A stretch of DNA of 64,000 nucleotides from an uncultured Muribaculaceae bacterium (GCA_910589055.1 CAJURN010000006.1:1-64000), one strand, 5' to 3'. Numbered from the stretch's first letter, positions 33,320-43,609 are shown. A program made the numbers and translations. Notes: generated by a model not told the origin, from the sequence alone.

Positions 33320-34864
33320 ATGACTTCTTCAAAAGAAATCCGCACAGCCCTCGTTTCAGTCTTCAATAAAGACGGAATCGAGCCTATTGTAAGAAAACTT
33401 CACGCTTGTGGCGTACGTCTGTTATCCACCGGAGGCTCACGCACCTTCATCGAATCGCTCGGAATTCCCTGCGATGCCGTTGAAGACCTCACCGGTTATC
33501 CCTCCATCCTCGGAGGCCGTGTGAAGACCCTCCACCCAAAGGTGTTCGGCGGTATACTTGCCCGTCGCGACAACGAAGGCGACCGCGCCCAGCTTTCCCA
33601 ATATGAAATTCCTGAAATTGACCTCGTGATTGTGGATCTCTATCCCTTCGAGGCCACTGTGGCTTCCGGGGCATCCGAAGCCGATATTATCGAGAAAATC
33701 GACATCGGCGGCATCTCGCTCATCCGTGGCGCCGCAAAGAACTTCAACGATGTTGTCATTGTGGCTTCCAATCGCCAGTATGCTTATCTTCAGGGTATAC
33801 TCGACACTGCCGGTGCCGTCACAACCCTTGAGCAGCGCCGCTTCCTGGCGTGCGAGGCCTTTGCCGTTTCGTCGCAGTATGACAGCGCGATTTTCAACTG
33901 GTTCGCATCCACAGGCGAGCACCTCGCTCCCGGCAAGGAATCGGCTCTCCGCGTAGCCATCGACGGCGCAATGCCCCTGCGCTACGGCGAAAATCCCCAT
34001 CAGGAGGGAGCTTTCTACGGCGATTTCAATGCCATGTTCGATCAGATTCACGGCAAGGAAATTTCCTACAACAACCTCCTTGACATTGATGCGGCAGTAA
34101 ACCTTATTTCCGAATTCGAGCAGCCTACCGTGGCAATTCTCAAGCATAATAATGCCTGCGGTCTCGCTACCCGCGGAACTATGGCCGACGCATGGCGCGA
34201 CGCCCTCGCAGGCGATCCCGTTTCGGCTTTCGGAGGTGTGATTGTTGCCAACCGTCCCATCGACGCTATCGCGGCAGGCGAAATCGGAAAGATTTTCTTC
34301 GAGGTTATCATCGCACCGGCCTATGCCGACGATGCTCTCGCAATCCTGCAGCAGAAGAAAAACCGTATTATCCTCGTGCAGAAAGAGGCCGTGAAGCCCG
34401 GTGTGCGCATGCGCTCTGTGCTCAACGGCGTGCTCTGCCAGCACTCCGATTCAAAGGTTGAAACTGTGGACGATCTCAAGCTCGTTGCCGGAGACACTCT
34501 CTCCGAAGAGACAGCCGCCGATCTCCTTTTCGCCAATAAAATCGTGAAGCACTCCAAGAGCAACGCCATCGTGCTCGCCCGCGGAGGACAGCTCATCGCA
34601 TCAGGAGTGGGACAGACCTCGCGCGTCGATGCCCTCAAGCAGGCTATTGAGAAAGCCCGCTCGTTTGGCTTCGACCTCAACGGGGCAGTCATGGCTTCCG
34701 ATGCTTTCTTCCCCTTCGCCGACTGTGTTGAAATCGCACACGAGGCAGGCGTGACATCCGTAATCCAGCCCGGTGGCTCAATCCGTGACACCGATTCCGT
34801 GGAATATTGCCGTAACAACGGCATGACTATGGTGATGACAGGTTTCCGCCACTTCCGTCACTAA
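33320..34864 (+). CDS. purH: Bifunctional AICAR formyltransferase/IMP cyclohydrolase
   Basis: PurH performs the last two steps of IMP synthesis. The 514-residue protein has the N-terminal cyclohydrolase domain (ALVSVFNKDGIEPIV, LSTGGS, GGRVKTLHPKVFGGIL, VVDLYPFE) and the formyltransferase domain with MPLRYGENPHQEGA, the catalytic LKHNNACG and the C-terminal SDAFFPFAD...GGSIRD. Length fits the family. It is 28 bases upstream of mreB and may share its transcript. Confidence 0.97.
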   Translation: MTSSKEIRTALVSVFNKDGIEPIVRKLHACGVRLLSTGGSRTFIESLGIPCDAVEDLTGYPSILGGRVKTLHPKVFGGILARRDNEGDRAQLSQYEIPEIDLVIVDLYPFEATVASGASEADIIEKIDIGGISLIRGAAKNFNDVVIVASNRQYAYLQGILDTAGAVTTLEQRRFLACEAFAVSSQYDSAIFNWFASTGEHLAPGKESALRVAIDGAMPLRYGENPHQEGAFYGDFNAMFDQIHGKEISYNNLLDIDAAVNLISEFEQPTVAILKHNNACGLATRGTMADAWRDALAGDPVSAFGGVIVANRPIDAIAAGEIGKIFFEVIIAPAYADDALAILQQKKNRIILVQKEAVKPGVRMRSVLNGVLCQHSDSKVETVDDLKLVAGDTLSEETAADLLFANKIVKHSKSNAIVLARGGQLIASGVGQTSRVDALKQAIEKARSFGFDLNGAVMASDAFFPFADCVEIAHEAGVTSVIQPGGSIRDTDSVEYCRNNGMTMVMTGFRHFRH

Positions 34865-34891
34865 TCTAACCCTTACGCAGAAAAATTTGAA

Positions 34892-35911
34892 ATGAGACTT
34901 TTCTCACTCACCAAAGAAATAGCCGTCGACCTGGGTACGGCCAACACTGTCATCCTCCACAATGACAAGATTGTAATCAACGAGCCATCCATCGTGGCCC
35001 TCGACACTCGCACCGACAAACTTATCGCTGTCGGCAAGGAGGCTCACCTCATGGAAGGCAAGGGACACCCCGGAATCCGCACCGTGCGCCCGCTCAAGAA
35101 GGGTGTGATTGCCGACTTCAACGCTGCCGAACTCATGATTCGCGGTCTTGTGAAGAAGGCCAGCCAGAACAGCAACTGGTTCTCCCCCTCGCTGCGAATG
35201 GTTGTGGGTATTCCCTCCGGCTCCACCGAAGTGGAAATCCGTGCCGTACGTGACTCGTCGGAACATGCCGACGGCCGCGACGTGTACATGATTTACGAGC
35301 CCATGGCTGCCGCCCTCGGTATCGGCCTTGATGTGGAAGCCCCTGAAGGCAACATGATTGTCGACATAGGCGGCGGTACTACCGAGATTGCAGTTATCTC
35401 GCTTGGCGGTATCGTGAGCAACAAGAGTATCGACATCGCGGGCGATGACCTCACCGACGATATTCTCAACCACATGCGCCGCGCCCACAACGTGAGAGTT
35501 GGCGTGCGCACTGCCGAGCAGATCAAGATGCACGTGGGCTCCGCTCTCACCGAGCTTGAGAATCCGCCGGAAGACTACATCGTTCACGGCCCCAACCTGA
35601 TGACCTCGCTACCTCTCGAAGTGCCTGTGAGCTATCAGGAAATCAGCCATTGCATCGAAAAGACAATCTCCAAGATTGAGGCCGCCGTACTGAGCGCCCT
35701 CGAACAGACTCCCCCCGAGCTTTATGCCGACATCGTGCGCAACGGTATCTACCTCGCCGGTGGCGGTGCGCTCCTGCGCGGTCTGGAGAAACGTCTCACC
35801 GATAAAATCGGTATCCAGTTCCACACCGCCGAAGATCCCCTTCTGGCAGTTGCCAAGGGTACGGGCGTGGCTCTGAAGAATATCGACAAGTTCTCGTTCC
35901 TCATCCGTTAA
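34892..35911 (+). CDS. mreB: Rod-shape actin homologue MreB
   Basis: The 339-residue protein shows the actin-fold phosphate loops IAVDLGTANTVI and IVDIGGGTTEIAVIS, plus the LAGGGALLRGLEKRL adenosine motif. MreB filaments under the inner membrane steer the elongasome with MreC, MreD, PBP2 and RodA, all encoded directly downstream. Note TAN in the first loop, in the usual MreB form. Confidence 0.97.
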   Translation: MRLFSLTKEIAVDLGTANTVILHNDKIVINEPSIVALDTRTDKLIAVGKEAHLMEGKGHPGIRTVRPLKKGVIADFNAAELMIRGLVKKASQNSNWFSPSLRMVVGIPSGSTEVEIRAVRDSSEHADGRDVYMIYEPMAAALGIGLDVEAPEGNMIVDIGGGTTEIAVISLGGIVSNKSIDIAGDDLTDDILNHMRRAHNVRVGVRTAEQIKMHVGSALTELENPPEDYIVHGPNLMTSLPLEVPVSYQEISHCIEKTISKIEAAVLSALEQTPPELYADIVRNGIYLAGGGALLRGLEKRLTDKIGIQFHTAEDPLLAVAKGTGVALKNIDKFSFLIR

Positions 35912-35927
35912 GTTCCGTAAGAGCTGA

Positions 35928-36797
35928 GTGGGAGAGCTACTGAATTTTTTCGTAAAAAACAGCAAGTGGTTTGTCTTCGCGATTTTCGTGGTGATAAGCT
36001 GCATGCTGCTTTTTAACGGCAATCCATACCAGCAACATGTGTTCTTCACATCGGCAGGACGCATGGCTTCTTCCGTGTACCGTACCGGAAGTAATGTGAC
36101 ATCCTACTTCAATCTGCGTGAAATCAACGACGACCTCAACCGTCAGAACGCGATGCTCCAGCAGGAGATTGTGGGATTGAGGGAGCAGATTGAGGACTTC
36201 CGCGAGAAATCGTTTACCGACACCCTCGTGCCCGACAAAGGCGTTGAGCATTTCGACTTCATTGTTGCCCATGTGATAAACAACAGTATCTCAAAGCCGT
36301 ATAACTACCTTACCATCAACAAAGGCAGCAAGGACGGCGTGAGGTCGGAGCTGGGAGTTATTGACCGCAACGGTGTGGTTGGCATCGTGAGCAATGTCGG
36401 CCCCAACAGTGCACGCGTGATATCCCTGCTCAATCCCAACTTCCGCCTGTCATGCAAAATCAAGCGCAGCGACAGTTTCGGCTCCCTGGTGTGGGACGGC
36501 AAGGATCCGCGGCAGGCTCTTTTGGAGGAGCTTCCGCGCCACACGGTGTTCCAGCCCGGCGACACAGTGGTGACAAGCGGATACTCGGCGGTCTTCCCCG
36601 CGGGATTGCCGGTAGGAGTGGTGCTGGAGGACGATGTGGACCACAATCAGAATTTCTTCACCCTGAAGGTGCTTCTGTTCGCCGACTTCACCACACTCGG
36701 CAATGTGCAGGTGGTGGTGAACAACTACCGCGAGGAACTCGAGGCTCTCAAGGCCGGCGAGGACCGCACCGACAAGGCAAAGAAACTCGGTCTCTGA
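35928..36797 (+). CDS. mreC: Rod-shape protein MreC
   Basis: The 289-residue protein has one N-terminal transmembrane helix (WFVFAIFVVISCMLLF), a coiled coil (about 60-100, LNRQNAMLQQEIVGLREQIE) and the periplasmic double beta-barrel with VIDRNGVVGIVSNVGPNSARV and VVTSGYSAVFPAGLPVGVV. It links MreB to PBP2. The start used is GTG 35928, 16 bases after mreB; no ATG gives the complete anchor. Confidence 0.93.
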   Translation: MGELLNFFVKNSKWFVFAIFVVISCMLLFNGNPYQQHVFFTSAGRMASSVYRTGSNVTSYFNLREINDDLNRQNAMLQQEIVGLREQIEDFREKSFTDTLVPDKGVEHFDFIVAHVINNSISKPYNYLTINKGSKDGVRSELGVIDRNGVVGIVSNVGPNSARVISLLNPNFRLSCKIKRSDSFGSLVWDGKDPRQALLEELPRHTVFQPGDTVVTSGYSAVFPAGLPVGVVLEDDVDHNQNFFTLKVLLFADFTTLGNVQVVVNNYREELEALKAGEDRTDKAKKLGL

Positions 36798-36868
36798 TTC
36801 CATTGCATGCTGCCGGAACATTATAGAAAACATACGTATCACAGCCGACGTCATTTCCGACGACTAAT

Positions 36869-37390
36869 ATGAATAATTTCACCATCAAGTTCATCATCGC
36901 GTTCCTGCTTCTGATTCCGTTGCAGGGGCTTGTGTTCAACCATATTGTGCTTTTCAATGTGGCTGTGCCCATGGTGTTCATATATCTGGTGATAATGTTG
37001 CCGGTCACGCTCGGCACCAACCTGTCGGTGCTTCTCGGCTTCCTCTCGGGTCTTGCCGTGGATATATTCAGCGACACACCCGGGGTCAACGCCCTTTCGT
37101 GCACGGTGCTTTCATTCGTGCGCAAGCCGGTGTTCCATCTTTATGTGTCGATTGACGACGACCTTGCAGGTCGCTCGCCCTCGACACGAACCATGGGAGT
37201 CCCGGCGTTTTCAAAATATCTGTTCACCATGGTGCTCCTCTACTGCCTCATGGTGTTCACAATCGAGGCCTTCCAGTTTGTCAACATTCAGTTGACGATA
37301 CTTCGTACCGTGGCCTCCACTCTTTACACATTTGTATTAATTTTCGCAATCGACTGCCTTACCTTACGCCGACGTGAGAAAAAATTATGA
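36869..37390 (+). CDS. mreD: Rod-shape protein MreD
   Basis: The 173-residue protein is very hydrophobic with about five membrane segments and contains LGFLSGLAVDIFSDTPGVNA, the MreD signature region. It is an elongasome membrane component. Its last 17 bases overlap the start of the PBP2 gene, consistent with translational coupling. Position between mreC and mrdA supports the call. Confidence 0.9.
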   Translation: MNNFTIKFIIAFLLLIPLQGLVFNHIVLFNVAVPMVFIYLVIMLPVTLGTNLSVLLGFLSGLAVDIFSDTPGVNALSCTVLSFVRKPVFHLYVSIDDDLAGRSPSTRTMGVPAFSKYLFTMVLLYCLMVFTIEAFQFVNIQLTILRTVASTLYTFVLIFAIDCLTLRRREKKL

Positions 37391-39224
37391 ACTTGAGAAG
37401 CGGAAATATGTCATTTGCGGATTTATTATCATTATCGCTCTGATCTACTCGATAAGGCTTTTCGACCTTCAGATCAACGATGCCAAATATAAAAAATCGG
37501 CCGACTCAAACGCTTTCCTCAAAAAAACGGTCTATCCATCGCGCGGTCTTATCTACGACCGCAAGGGCGAGCTGGTGGTGTACAACCAGCCGGCCTACGA
37601 CGTCATGCTCATTCCGCGCGACGTCCAGCCCTTCGATACAATCGACTTCTGCAACACACTCAATATTACCCGCGAACAGCTCGACAAGCGATTCAGCGAC
37701 ATGCGCACATCCGCGGGATATTCGTCATACACCCCCCAGCGCCTGATTTCCCAGCTTTCAGCCGAGGATTACGGACGACTGCAGGAAAAACTCTACCGCT
37801 TTCCGGGCTTCTTTATCCAGAAGCGAATCCTGCGACAATACAACCACTCGACTGCCGCCAATGTGCTCGGCAATATCCGCGAGGCCTCTTCGGAAGATAT
37901 CAAGCGCGACCCCTATTATGCAGCCGGTGACTACACCGGCGACCTTGGCGTTGAAAAAAGCTACGAGGAATATCTCCGCGGAGTCAAGGGCGTGGAAATC
38001 CTTATCCGCGATGCCCGTGGCCGAATCCAGGGACGCTACGAGGACGGCGCCGCCGACATCGAACCCGTGTCAGGCCGCGACCTGAAGCTCAGTCTCGACA
38101 TCAAGCTCCAGGAATATGCCGAGTCGCTTATGGCCGGAAAGCGTGGAGCCGTCGTGGCAATCGAGCCGGAGACGGGTGAGATATTATGTATGGTGTCGAC
38201 GCCTTCCTACGACCCCAAGCTGCTTGTCGGACGCCAGCGTGGAAAGAATTACAGCATGCTCGTGCAGGACGAGACATGGCCGCTTTTCGACCGTGCTCTC
38301 ATGGGCGCATATCCTCCCGGCTCGACATTCAAGCCTACGCAGGGCCTTATCTTTCTTCAGGAAAATATCATCGACCTTAACACGACGTATCCATGTTCAC
38401 ACGGATATATCAACGGTGGTCTAAGGGTCGGATGCCACGGTCATGCGTCTCCGCTGCCACTGAAGCCTGCTCTCCAGACATCATGCAACGCATATTTCTG
38501 CTGGGGATTCAAGGCTATGATTGACAAGCGGAGCAAATACGGTTCGTCGGCAAAGGCGTTTGAAATCTGGAAAAATCATCTTGTGTCGATGGGCTACGGC
38601 TATAAGCTCGGTGTTGACCTTCCCAGCGAGAGCCGCGGATTCATTCCCAACGCCAAGTTCTACGACAAATTCTACAAGGAAGGCCGCTGGAGCGCCAATA
38701 CGATTATCTCCGTCGCCATCGGTCAGGGCGAGATTCTTGCCACTCCGCTCCAGATTGCCAATCTGAGCGCCACCATAGCCAACCGAGGTTGGTTCATAAC
38801 TCCTCACGTGGTGAAGGAAATCCAGGATACTGTCATGCCGGAAGACATGCTCCACCGCCGCTATCCCACGGTTGAAAGCAAATACTACGCAGATGTGGCC
38901 GAAGGCATGCGTATGGCCGTCACCGGCGGTACATGCCGTCTTGCAGCCCTGCGCGACATCGCTGTGGCCGGAAAGACCGGTACCGCGCAGAATCCGCATG
39001 GCAAGGACCACTCGGCTTTCATGGGTTTCGCTCCTTTTGAGAATCCCAAAATTGCCGTGGCCGTATACGTCGAGAACGGTGGCTGGGGTGCAACCTACGG
39101 TGTGCCTATCGGAAGTCTTGTGATGGAGAAATATCTTACGGACACTATCGCGCCCGAAAGAAAATATCTTGAAGATCGAATGTTGAACTCAAGCATCATA
39201 TACAATGTCCCGGGGAAGAAGTAA
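37374..39224 (+). CDS. mrdA: Penicillin-binding protein 2 (transpeptidase)
   Basis: The 616-residue class B PBP has one N-terminal membrane helix (VICGFIIIIALIYSIRLFDL), the pedestal domain with SRGLIYDRKGELVVYN and the transpeptidase domain with catalytic YPPGSTFK, the SxN motif TSCNAYFC and AGKTGTAQN. It cross-links peptidoglycan during elongation with RodA. It overlaps mreD by 17 bases and rodA by 20 bases, so the five rod genes form one unit. Confidence 0.95.
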   Translation: MRKNYELEKRKYVICGFIIIIALIYSIRLFDLQINDAKYKKSADSNAFLKKTVYPSRGLIYDRKGELVVYNQPAYDVMLIPRDVQPFDTIDFCNTLNITREQLDKRFSDMRTSAGYSSYTPQRLISQLSAEDYGRLQEKLYRFPGFFIQKRILRQYNHSTAANVLGNIREASSEDIKRDPYYAAGDYTGDLGVEKSYEEYLRGVKGVEILIRDARGRIQGRYEDGAADIEPVSGRDLKLSLDIKLQEYAESLMAGKRGAVVAIEPETGEILCMVSTPSYDPKLLVGRQRGKNYSMLVQDETWPLFDRALMGAYPPGSTFKPTQGLIFLQENIIDLNTTYPCSHGYINGGLRVGCHGHASPLPLKPALQTSCNAYFCWGFKAMIDKRSKYGSSAKAFEIWKNHLVSMGYGYKLGVDLPSESRGFIPNAKFYDKFYKEGRWSANTIISVAIGQGEILATPLQIANLSATIANRGWFITPHVVKEIQDTVMPEDMLHRRYPTVESKYYADVAEGMRMAVTGGTCRLAALRDIAVAGKTGTAQNPHGKDHSAFMGFAPFENPKIAVAVYVENGGWGATYGVPIGSLVMEKYLTDTIAPERKYLEDRMLNSSIIYNVPGKK

Positions 39225-40671
39225 CGACGCGGCCTCGACATTCCGCAATCTCGACTGGTTTACGGTCGCAATTTATGTCGTGATGGTAATCGCGGGCATG
39301 GTGAGTATCTATGCCGCCAGCTACGACTTCGACAATGCCAGCATGTTCTCCTACGACGAGTTCTCCGGAAAACAGTTGCGCTGGATCGGTCTGTCGCTTC
39401 TGTTGGGTCTTGTAATCCTGCTGATTGATGCCCGCATGTATGAGACCTACGCCTTCCCTATATATATAGCGGTGTTGCTCTTGCTGCTGATAACGCCCTT
39501 TGTGGCGCACGACATCAAGGGCTCGCGCTCGTGGATTTCACTCGGGCCGATGAGCCTGCAGCCTGCGGAGTTTGCCAAGTTCGCCACGGCCTTGGCTCTG
39601 GCGAAGTTGTTCAGCGGCTATCACTTTGTGCTCAATGCAAGATTCAGCAACTATGTTCGCGCCATACTCATAATCATACTTCCCATCATACTCATTCTTG
39701 CCCAGAACGAGACGGGTTCGGCTCTCACGTTCATGGCCTTGTTCTTTGTGCTGTACCGCGAGGGTATGAGTGGCCTTGTGCTGTTTGCGGCTCTTTTCGC
39801 CGTGGTGATATTTGTCGTGGCGGTGAAGTTTACGGAGACCATGGTACTGGGTATTCCTTCGGGCGAGTTTGCCGTGCTTGTGATGATAGCCCTTGTTGTC
39901 CTGTCGATGACCGTGATCTACAACAAGCGGGCCGATGTGTCGCGAAATATACTTCTGTGGTTTGCAGGCAGCGGGGTAGTGCTGTGGGCGCTCAATCTTT
40001 CCGGAGTCGAGATTCCGGGACAGCCGGTGGTGCTCGGCATAATAGCCGTTGCATGCGTCTATCTTGCGATTGAGGCTCTGCGCAGCCACAGGCCCAGGCT
40101 TTTTATTCCGGTTGCCACAGCCATAATGTCGGTTGTGTTTCTGTTCTCGGTCAATTTTGCCTTCGATCACCTCCAACCACATCAGCAGAAGCGTATTCTT
40201 GTTGCGCTCGGTATCGTGGAGGACCTTCGCGATGCAGGCTATAATGTGAACCAGTCGAAAATAGCCATCGGCTCAGGAGGCCTTCTTGGCAAGGGATTTC
40301 TTAACGGAACGCAGACCAAACTTAAATACGTGCCCGAGCAGCACACCGACTTCATTTTCTGCACAATCGGCGAGGAAGAAGGCTTCGTAGGCTCGCTTGC
40401 AGTAGCCATGCTGTTTCTCGGGCTGATTCTCAGGGTGATTTCAATTGGAGAACGGCAGCCGACAACATTCGGGCGCGTCTATGCCTACTGTGTGGCGTCG
40501 TACTTCATCTTCCACTTCTGTATCAACATCGGAATGGTGATAGGGCTGTGTCCTGTCATCGGTATCCCCCTGCCGTTTTTCAGCTATGGCGGCTCATCGC
40601 TATGGGGATTCACGATATTGCTCTTTATCCTTCTGAAAATCGACGCCTCCCGAAAGTCGGTGCTTCTTTAG
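39205..40671 (+). CDS. rodA: SEDS peptidoglycan polymerase RodA
   Basis: The 488-residue polytopic protein has SEDS motifs: KGSRSWISLGPMSLQPAEFA, LAQNETGSALTFMALF and the C-terminal IGLCPVIGIPLPFFSYGGSS. RodA polymerises glycan strands with PBP2. It is longer than the roughly 370-residue enterobacterial RodA; the extra length is a cluster of membrane segments in the middle (about 190-310), which I associate with Bacteroidetes RodA. It starts inside the end of mrdA. Confidence 0.95.
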   Translation: MSRGRSNDAASTFRNLDWFTVAIYVVMVIAGMVSIYAASYDFDNASMFSYDEFSGKQLRWIGLSLLLGLVILLIDARMYETYAFPIYIAVLLLLLITPFVAHDIKGSRSWISLGPMSLQPAEFAKFATALALAKLFSGYHFVLNARFSNYVRAILIIILPIILILAQNETGSALTFMALFFVLYREGMSGLVLFAALFAVVIFVVAVKFTETMVLGIPSGEFAVLVMIALVVLSMTVIYNKRADVSRNILLWFAGSGVVLWALNLSGVEIPGQPVVLGIIAVACVYLAIEALRSHRPRLFIPVATAIMSVVFLFSVNFAFDHLQPHQQKRILVALGIVEDLRDAGYNVNQSKIAIGSGGLLGKGFLNGTQTKLKYVPEQHTDFIFCTIGEEEGFVGSLAVAMLFLGLILRVISIGERQPTTFGRVYAYCVASYFIFHFCINIGMVIGLCPVIGIPLPFFSYGGSSLWGFTILLFILLKIDASRKSVLL

Positions 40672-40676
40672 CGGAA

Positions 40677-40708
40677 TTTTGCAGATGATAATTTTTTGAT
40701 TATCTTTG
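40677..40708 (+). promoter_or_regulatory. Promoter of the amylase gene
   Basis: TTTTG (40677-40681), a 19-base spacer and TATCTTTG (40701-40708) lie 36 bases before the ATG. Confidence 0.65.
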
Positions 40709-40744
40709 CAAAGACGCATTATTATATCATACTTTTCAATACTC

Positions 40745-43537
40745 ATGAAAAAAAATCTGTTTTTATTGGCGGCCATAGTTATGCTGTCGTGGCTCGGTGT
40801 GAGCGCGCAGATAATAACTACTTCCCCGGCCATTCTACAAGAGACGAGCAAGAATGTAGTGCTCACCTATCATGCTGATTCTCCGTTGGGTAACAACGGC
40901 CTGAAGGGCCTTCCGGCATCTACTGCCGTGTATGCCCATATCGGTGTGATAACCAACCGCAGCGCCAACACTTCCGACTGGAAGTACACCGTGGCTCCGT
41001 GGCCCGAGGCCAACGGCAGCAACAGCCAGGCCGCGAATCTGGAGAAAAACCGTTTCACTTACGTTTCGCCGAACACTTATACCCTCAACATTGGCGACCT
41101 CCGCACGTATTTCGGCATCACCGACGCTTCCGAAACTATCGAGAAAATCGCGATGGTGGTCCGCGGCGCCAACGGTTCGCCCGAAGGCAAGACTGCAAGC
41201 GGCGGCGACATTTTTGTTGACGTGACGGCTCCCGGTTTTGCAATCGCCCTTTCGTGCGATGCTGCCAACACCGTTATTTCCGCTCCTGCTGAAATCGCCT
41301 TCACTCTCAATGCCACCGAGGCCTGTGCCCTGTCGTTGAGTGTCGGCGGAAAAGATTTCGCTTCAAATGCCTCTGCTACCGAACTTACTGGAAAATACAA
41401 TTTCACCGAGCACGGCACATACACCGTTACCGGCACTGCCGTATACGGAGGAAAGACCTACACAAAGACTATCGAGATTGCCTATCCCGGTGCATCGTCG
41501 GCAGGAAATTATCCCGGCGGCACACCCCGTATGGGTGCGGTGAAAAACGCCGACGGCACCGTAACCTTCTGTCTCGCGGCTCCCGGCAAGTCAAGCGCTA
41601 TTCTTGTGCCGTCGTGGGACGACTATCAGATTCTCGACAAGAACCTGATGAAATATCAGGACTATCAGGGCAACCGCTATTTCTGGGTGACGGTGAGCGG
41701 CCTGAAGGACAACGAGTGGTATCCCTACTATTTCCTCGTGGACGGTATGTATAAGGTTGCCGACCCCTATGCCGAACTTGTGCTCGACTGTTACAGCGAC
41801 AAGTGGCTCGATCCTTCAATCTGGCCTGACATGCCTCAGTATCCTTACGAGAAATTCGATGGTGTGATGTTGGCTGTGTACCGCGGCGACATGCACAATT
41901 ACAAATTCTCGCCCTTCACAATTCCCGCCCACGAAAACCTCGTGATATACGAAATGCTTTTCCGCGACTTCACCGGAACTGAAGGCGAGGCCAACGGCAA
42001 CGGTACCGTGCGCATGGCGATGGAAAAGATTCCCTACCTCAAGGAACTTGGCGTGAACGCTGTTGAGCTTATGCCTATAATGGAGTTCAACGGTAACAAC
42101 TCATGGGGCTATAACACCAACTTCTACATGGCTCCCGACAAGGCTTACGGCTCGCCGCAGGACTATAAGGACTTTATCGACGCATGCCACCGCAACGGTA
42201 TCGCCGTGATTCTCGACATCGTTTTCAACCAGAGCGACGGCCTGCATCCCTGGTATCAGATGTATCCCTCGGGCTCCAATCCCTTCTACAATGCGCAGGC
42301 TCCCCACAGTTACAGCGTGCTCAACGACTGGAACCAGGACAATGCCCTTGTGCAGCAGCAGTGGACCGACGCGCTCACATATTGGATGAAAAATTATAAC
42401 GTCGACGGCTACCGCTTCGACCTCGTGAAGGGTCTCGGAAACAATGACAGCTACGGCGGCGGAACCGACAACTACAACGCATCCCGCGTTGAGCGCATGA
42501 AGCGACTTCATGGCGTTATCACCTCTGTTAAGCCTGACGGAATCCATATCAACGAGAATCTTGCCGGAGCGCAGGAGGAAATCGAGATGGGCAACGACGG
42601 CGAAATCCAGTGGGCCAACATCAACAATAATTCCTGCCAGTATGTGATGGGATTCGGACCGGCTTCCGGAGCAAAGATTTCCGCGTTCCTCTCCACCAAG
42701 CAGGACAACCGCCCATGGGGCACTACCGTGTCCTATGCCGAGAGCCACGACGAGGAACGCATGGCCTACAAAGCCATGTCGTCGGGTGCGACAAATGTGA
42801 AAAACAACCGCACCAACGTGCTGAAGCGTGCCGGATCGCTCGCCGCACAGATGCTGCTCACTCCCGGTCCGAAGATGATATGGCAGTTTGGCGAACTCGG
42901 TGCCGACCAGACAACAAAGTCCGGTACCGAAAACAATACCGACCCCAAGATTGTGATCTGGAACCGTCTCAACGACGACGAGTACAAGGGCCTTCACGAC
43001 ACATACATGGCTCTTATCCGCACACGTGCGGCCAATCCCGAACTGTTTGCCGAAGATGCCGAGTTTGTGACTTCCAATCTTGATGCGTCGGCAATCTCCA
43101 CCACACGCTACATGCGTCTCAAGGCCGGAAACAAGGAAATGATGGCCTTCTTCAATCCGAACATTTCCGGAGGGAACAAGACTATCGGTGGCGCTGCCAC
43201 GCTTCTGTCGCCTGATAATTCGCAGCTCATCGCCGCTACTCCCGGCCTTACGCCCTCTCTGATAAAGAGCGGTTCGAGCGTGGGCGTGTCGCTTCCGGCA
43301 CACAGTTTCGCTGTGTTCGCCACCAAGGACGTTACCGGCAATGAGGATGTCGAAATTGATTTTGCCGGAAATTCCGTGAATGTATATGGCGGAGAGGGTG
43401 AAATCATCATCAACGGTGATTACAGCCATGTTGAAGTTTACTCCGTATCCGGTCAGCTTCAAGGCTCGCTGAACGTAGCTCCCGGCCTTTACATTGTCAA
43501 TGTCGACGGCACGGCCCACAAGGTCGTAGTCCGCTAA
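40745..43537 (+). CDS. Exported GH13 alpha-amylase-family enzyme
   Basis: The 930-residue protein has a signal peptide (MKKNLFLLAAIVMLSWLGVSA). Two beta domains (about 20-255) precede a CBM48-like domain (about 265-370) and a GH13 catalytic barrel. Conserved regions are DIVFNQSDG (I), VDGYRFDLVKGLG with the nucleophile Asp (II), HINENLAG with the acid Glu (III) and YAESHDEERMA (IV). The domain order is like branching enzymes and pullulanases. A short sorting-like tail (VEVYSVSGQLQG...HKVVVR) ends it. It should act on starch-like glucans outside the cytoplasm; exact bond specificity is not readable. No sus transport genes are nearby. I start at ATG 40745, the first codon that gives a clean signal peptide. 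Confidence 0.88.
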   Translation: MKKNLFLLAAIVMLSWLGVSAQIITTSPAILQETSKNVVLTYHADSPLGNNGLKGLPASTAVYAHIGVITNRSANTSDWKYTVAPWPEANGSNSQAANLEKNRFTYVSPNTYTLNIGDLRTYFGITDASETIEKIAMVVRGANGSPEGKTASGGDIFVDVTAPGFAIALSCDAANTVISAPAEIAFTLNATEACALSLSVGGKDFASNASATELTGKYNFTEHGTYTVTGTAVYGGKTYTKTIEIAYPGASSAGNYPGGTPRMGAVKNADGTVTFCLAAPGKSSAILVPSWDDYQILDKNLMKYQDYQGNRYFWVTVSGLKDNEWYPYYFLVDGMYKVADPYAELVLDCYSDKWLDPSIWPDMPQYPYEKFDGVMLAVYRGDMHNYKFSPFTIPAHENLVIYEMLFRDFTGTEGEANGNGTVRMAMEKIPYLKELGVNAVELMPIMEFNGNNSWGYNTNFYMAPDKAYGSPQDYKDFIDACHRNGIAVILDIVFNQSDGLHPWYQMYPSGSNPFYNAQAPHSYSVLNDWNQDNALVQQQWTDALTYWMKNYNVDGYRFDLVKGLGNNDSYGGGTDNYNASRVERMKRLHGVITSVKPDGIHINENLAGAQEEIEMGNDGEIQWANINNNSCQYVMGFGPASGAKISAFLSTKQDNRPWGTTVSYAESHDEERMAYKAMSSGATNVKNNRTNVLKRAGSLAAQMLLTPGPKMIWQFGELGADQTTKSGTENNTDPKIVIWNRLNDDEYKGLHDTYMALIRTRAANPELFAEDAEFVTSNLDASAISTTRYMRLKAGNKEMMAFFNPNISGGNKTIGGAATLLSPDNSQLIAATPGLTPSLIKSGSSVGVSLPAHSFAVFATKDVTGNEDVEIDFAGNSVNVYGGEGEIIINGDYSHVEVYSVSGQLQGSLNVAPGLYIVNVDGTAHKVVVR

Positions 43538-43554
43538 AGCGAACTGCTTATACA

Positions 43555-43602
43555 AAAACTCGGCGGGCCGCTCCGAAATCCGGAACGGCCCGCCAAGTTT
43601 TT
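43555..43602. terminator. Terminator after the amylase gene, possibly bidirectional
   Basis: AACTCGGCGGGCCGCTCCG pairs with CGGAACGGCCCGCCAAGTT with one internal mismatch, followed by a T run. It sits between two convergent genes. Confidence 0.85.
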
Positions 43603-43609
43603 TGCTAAG

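Noticed and set aside
42101..43555. A 484-codon minus-strand frame opposite the amylase
   Set aside because: It lies inside a well-supported GH13 gene and follows from its GC-biased third positions.
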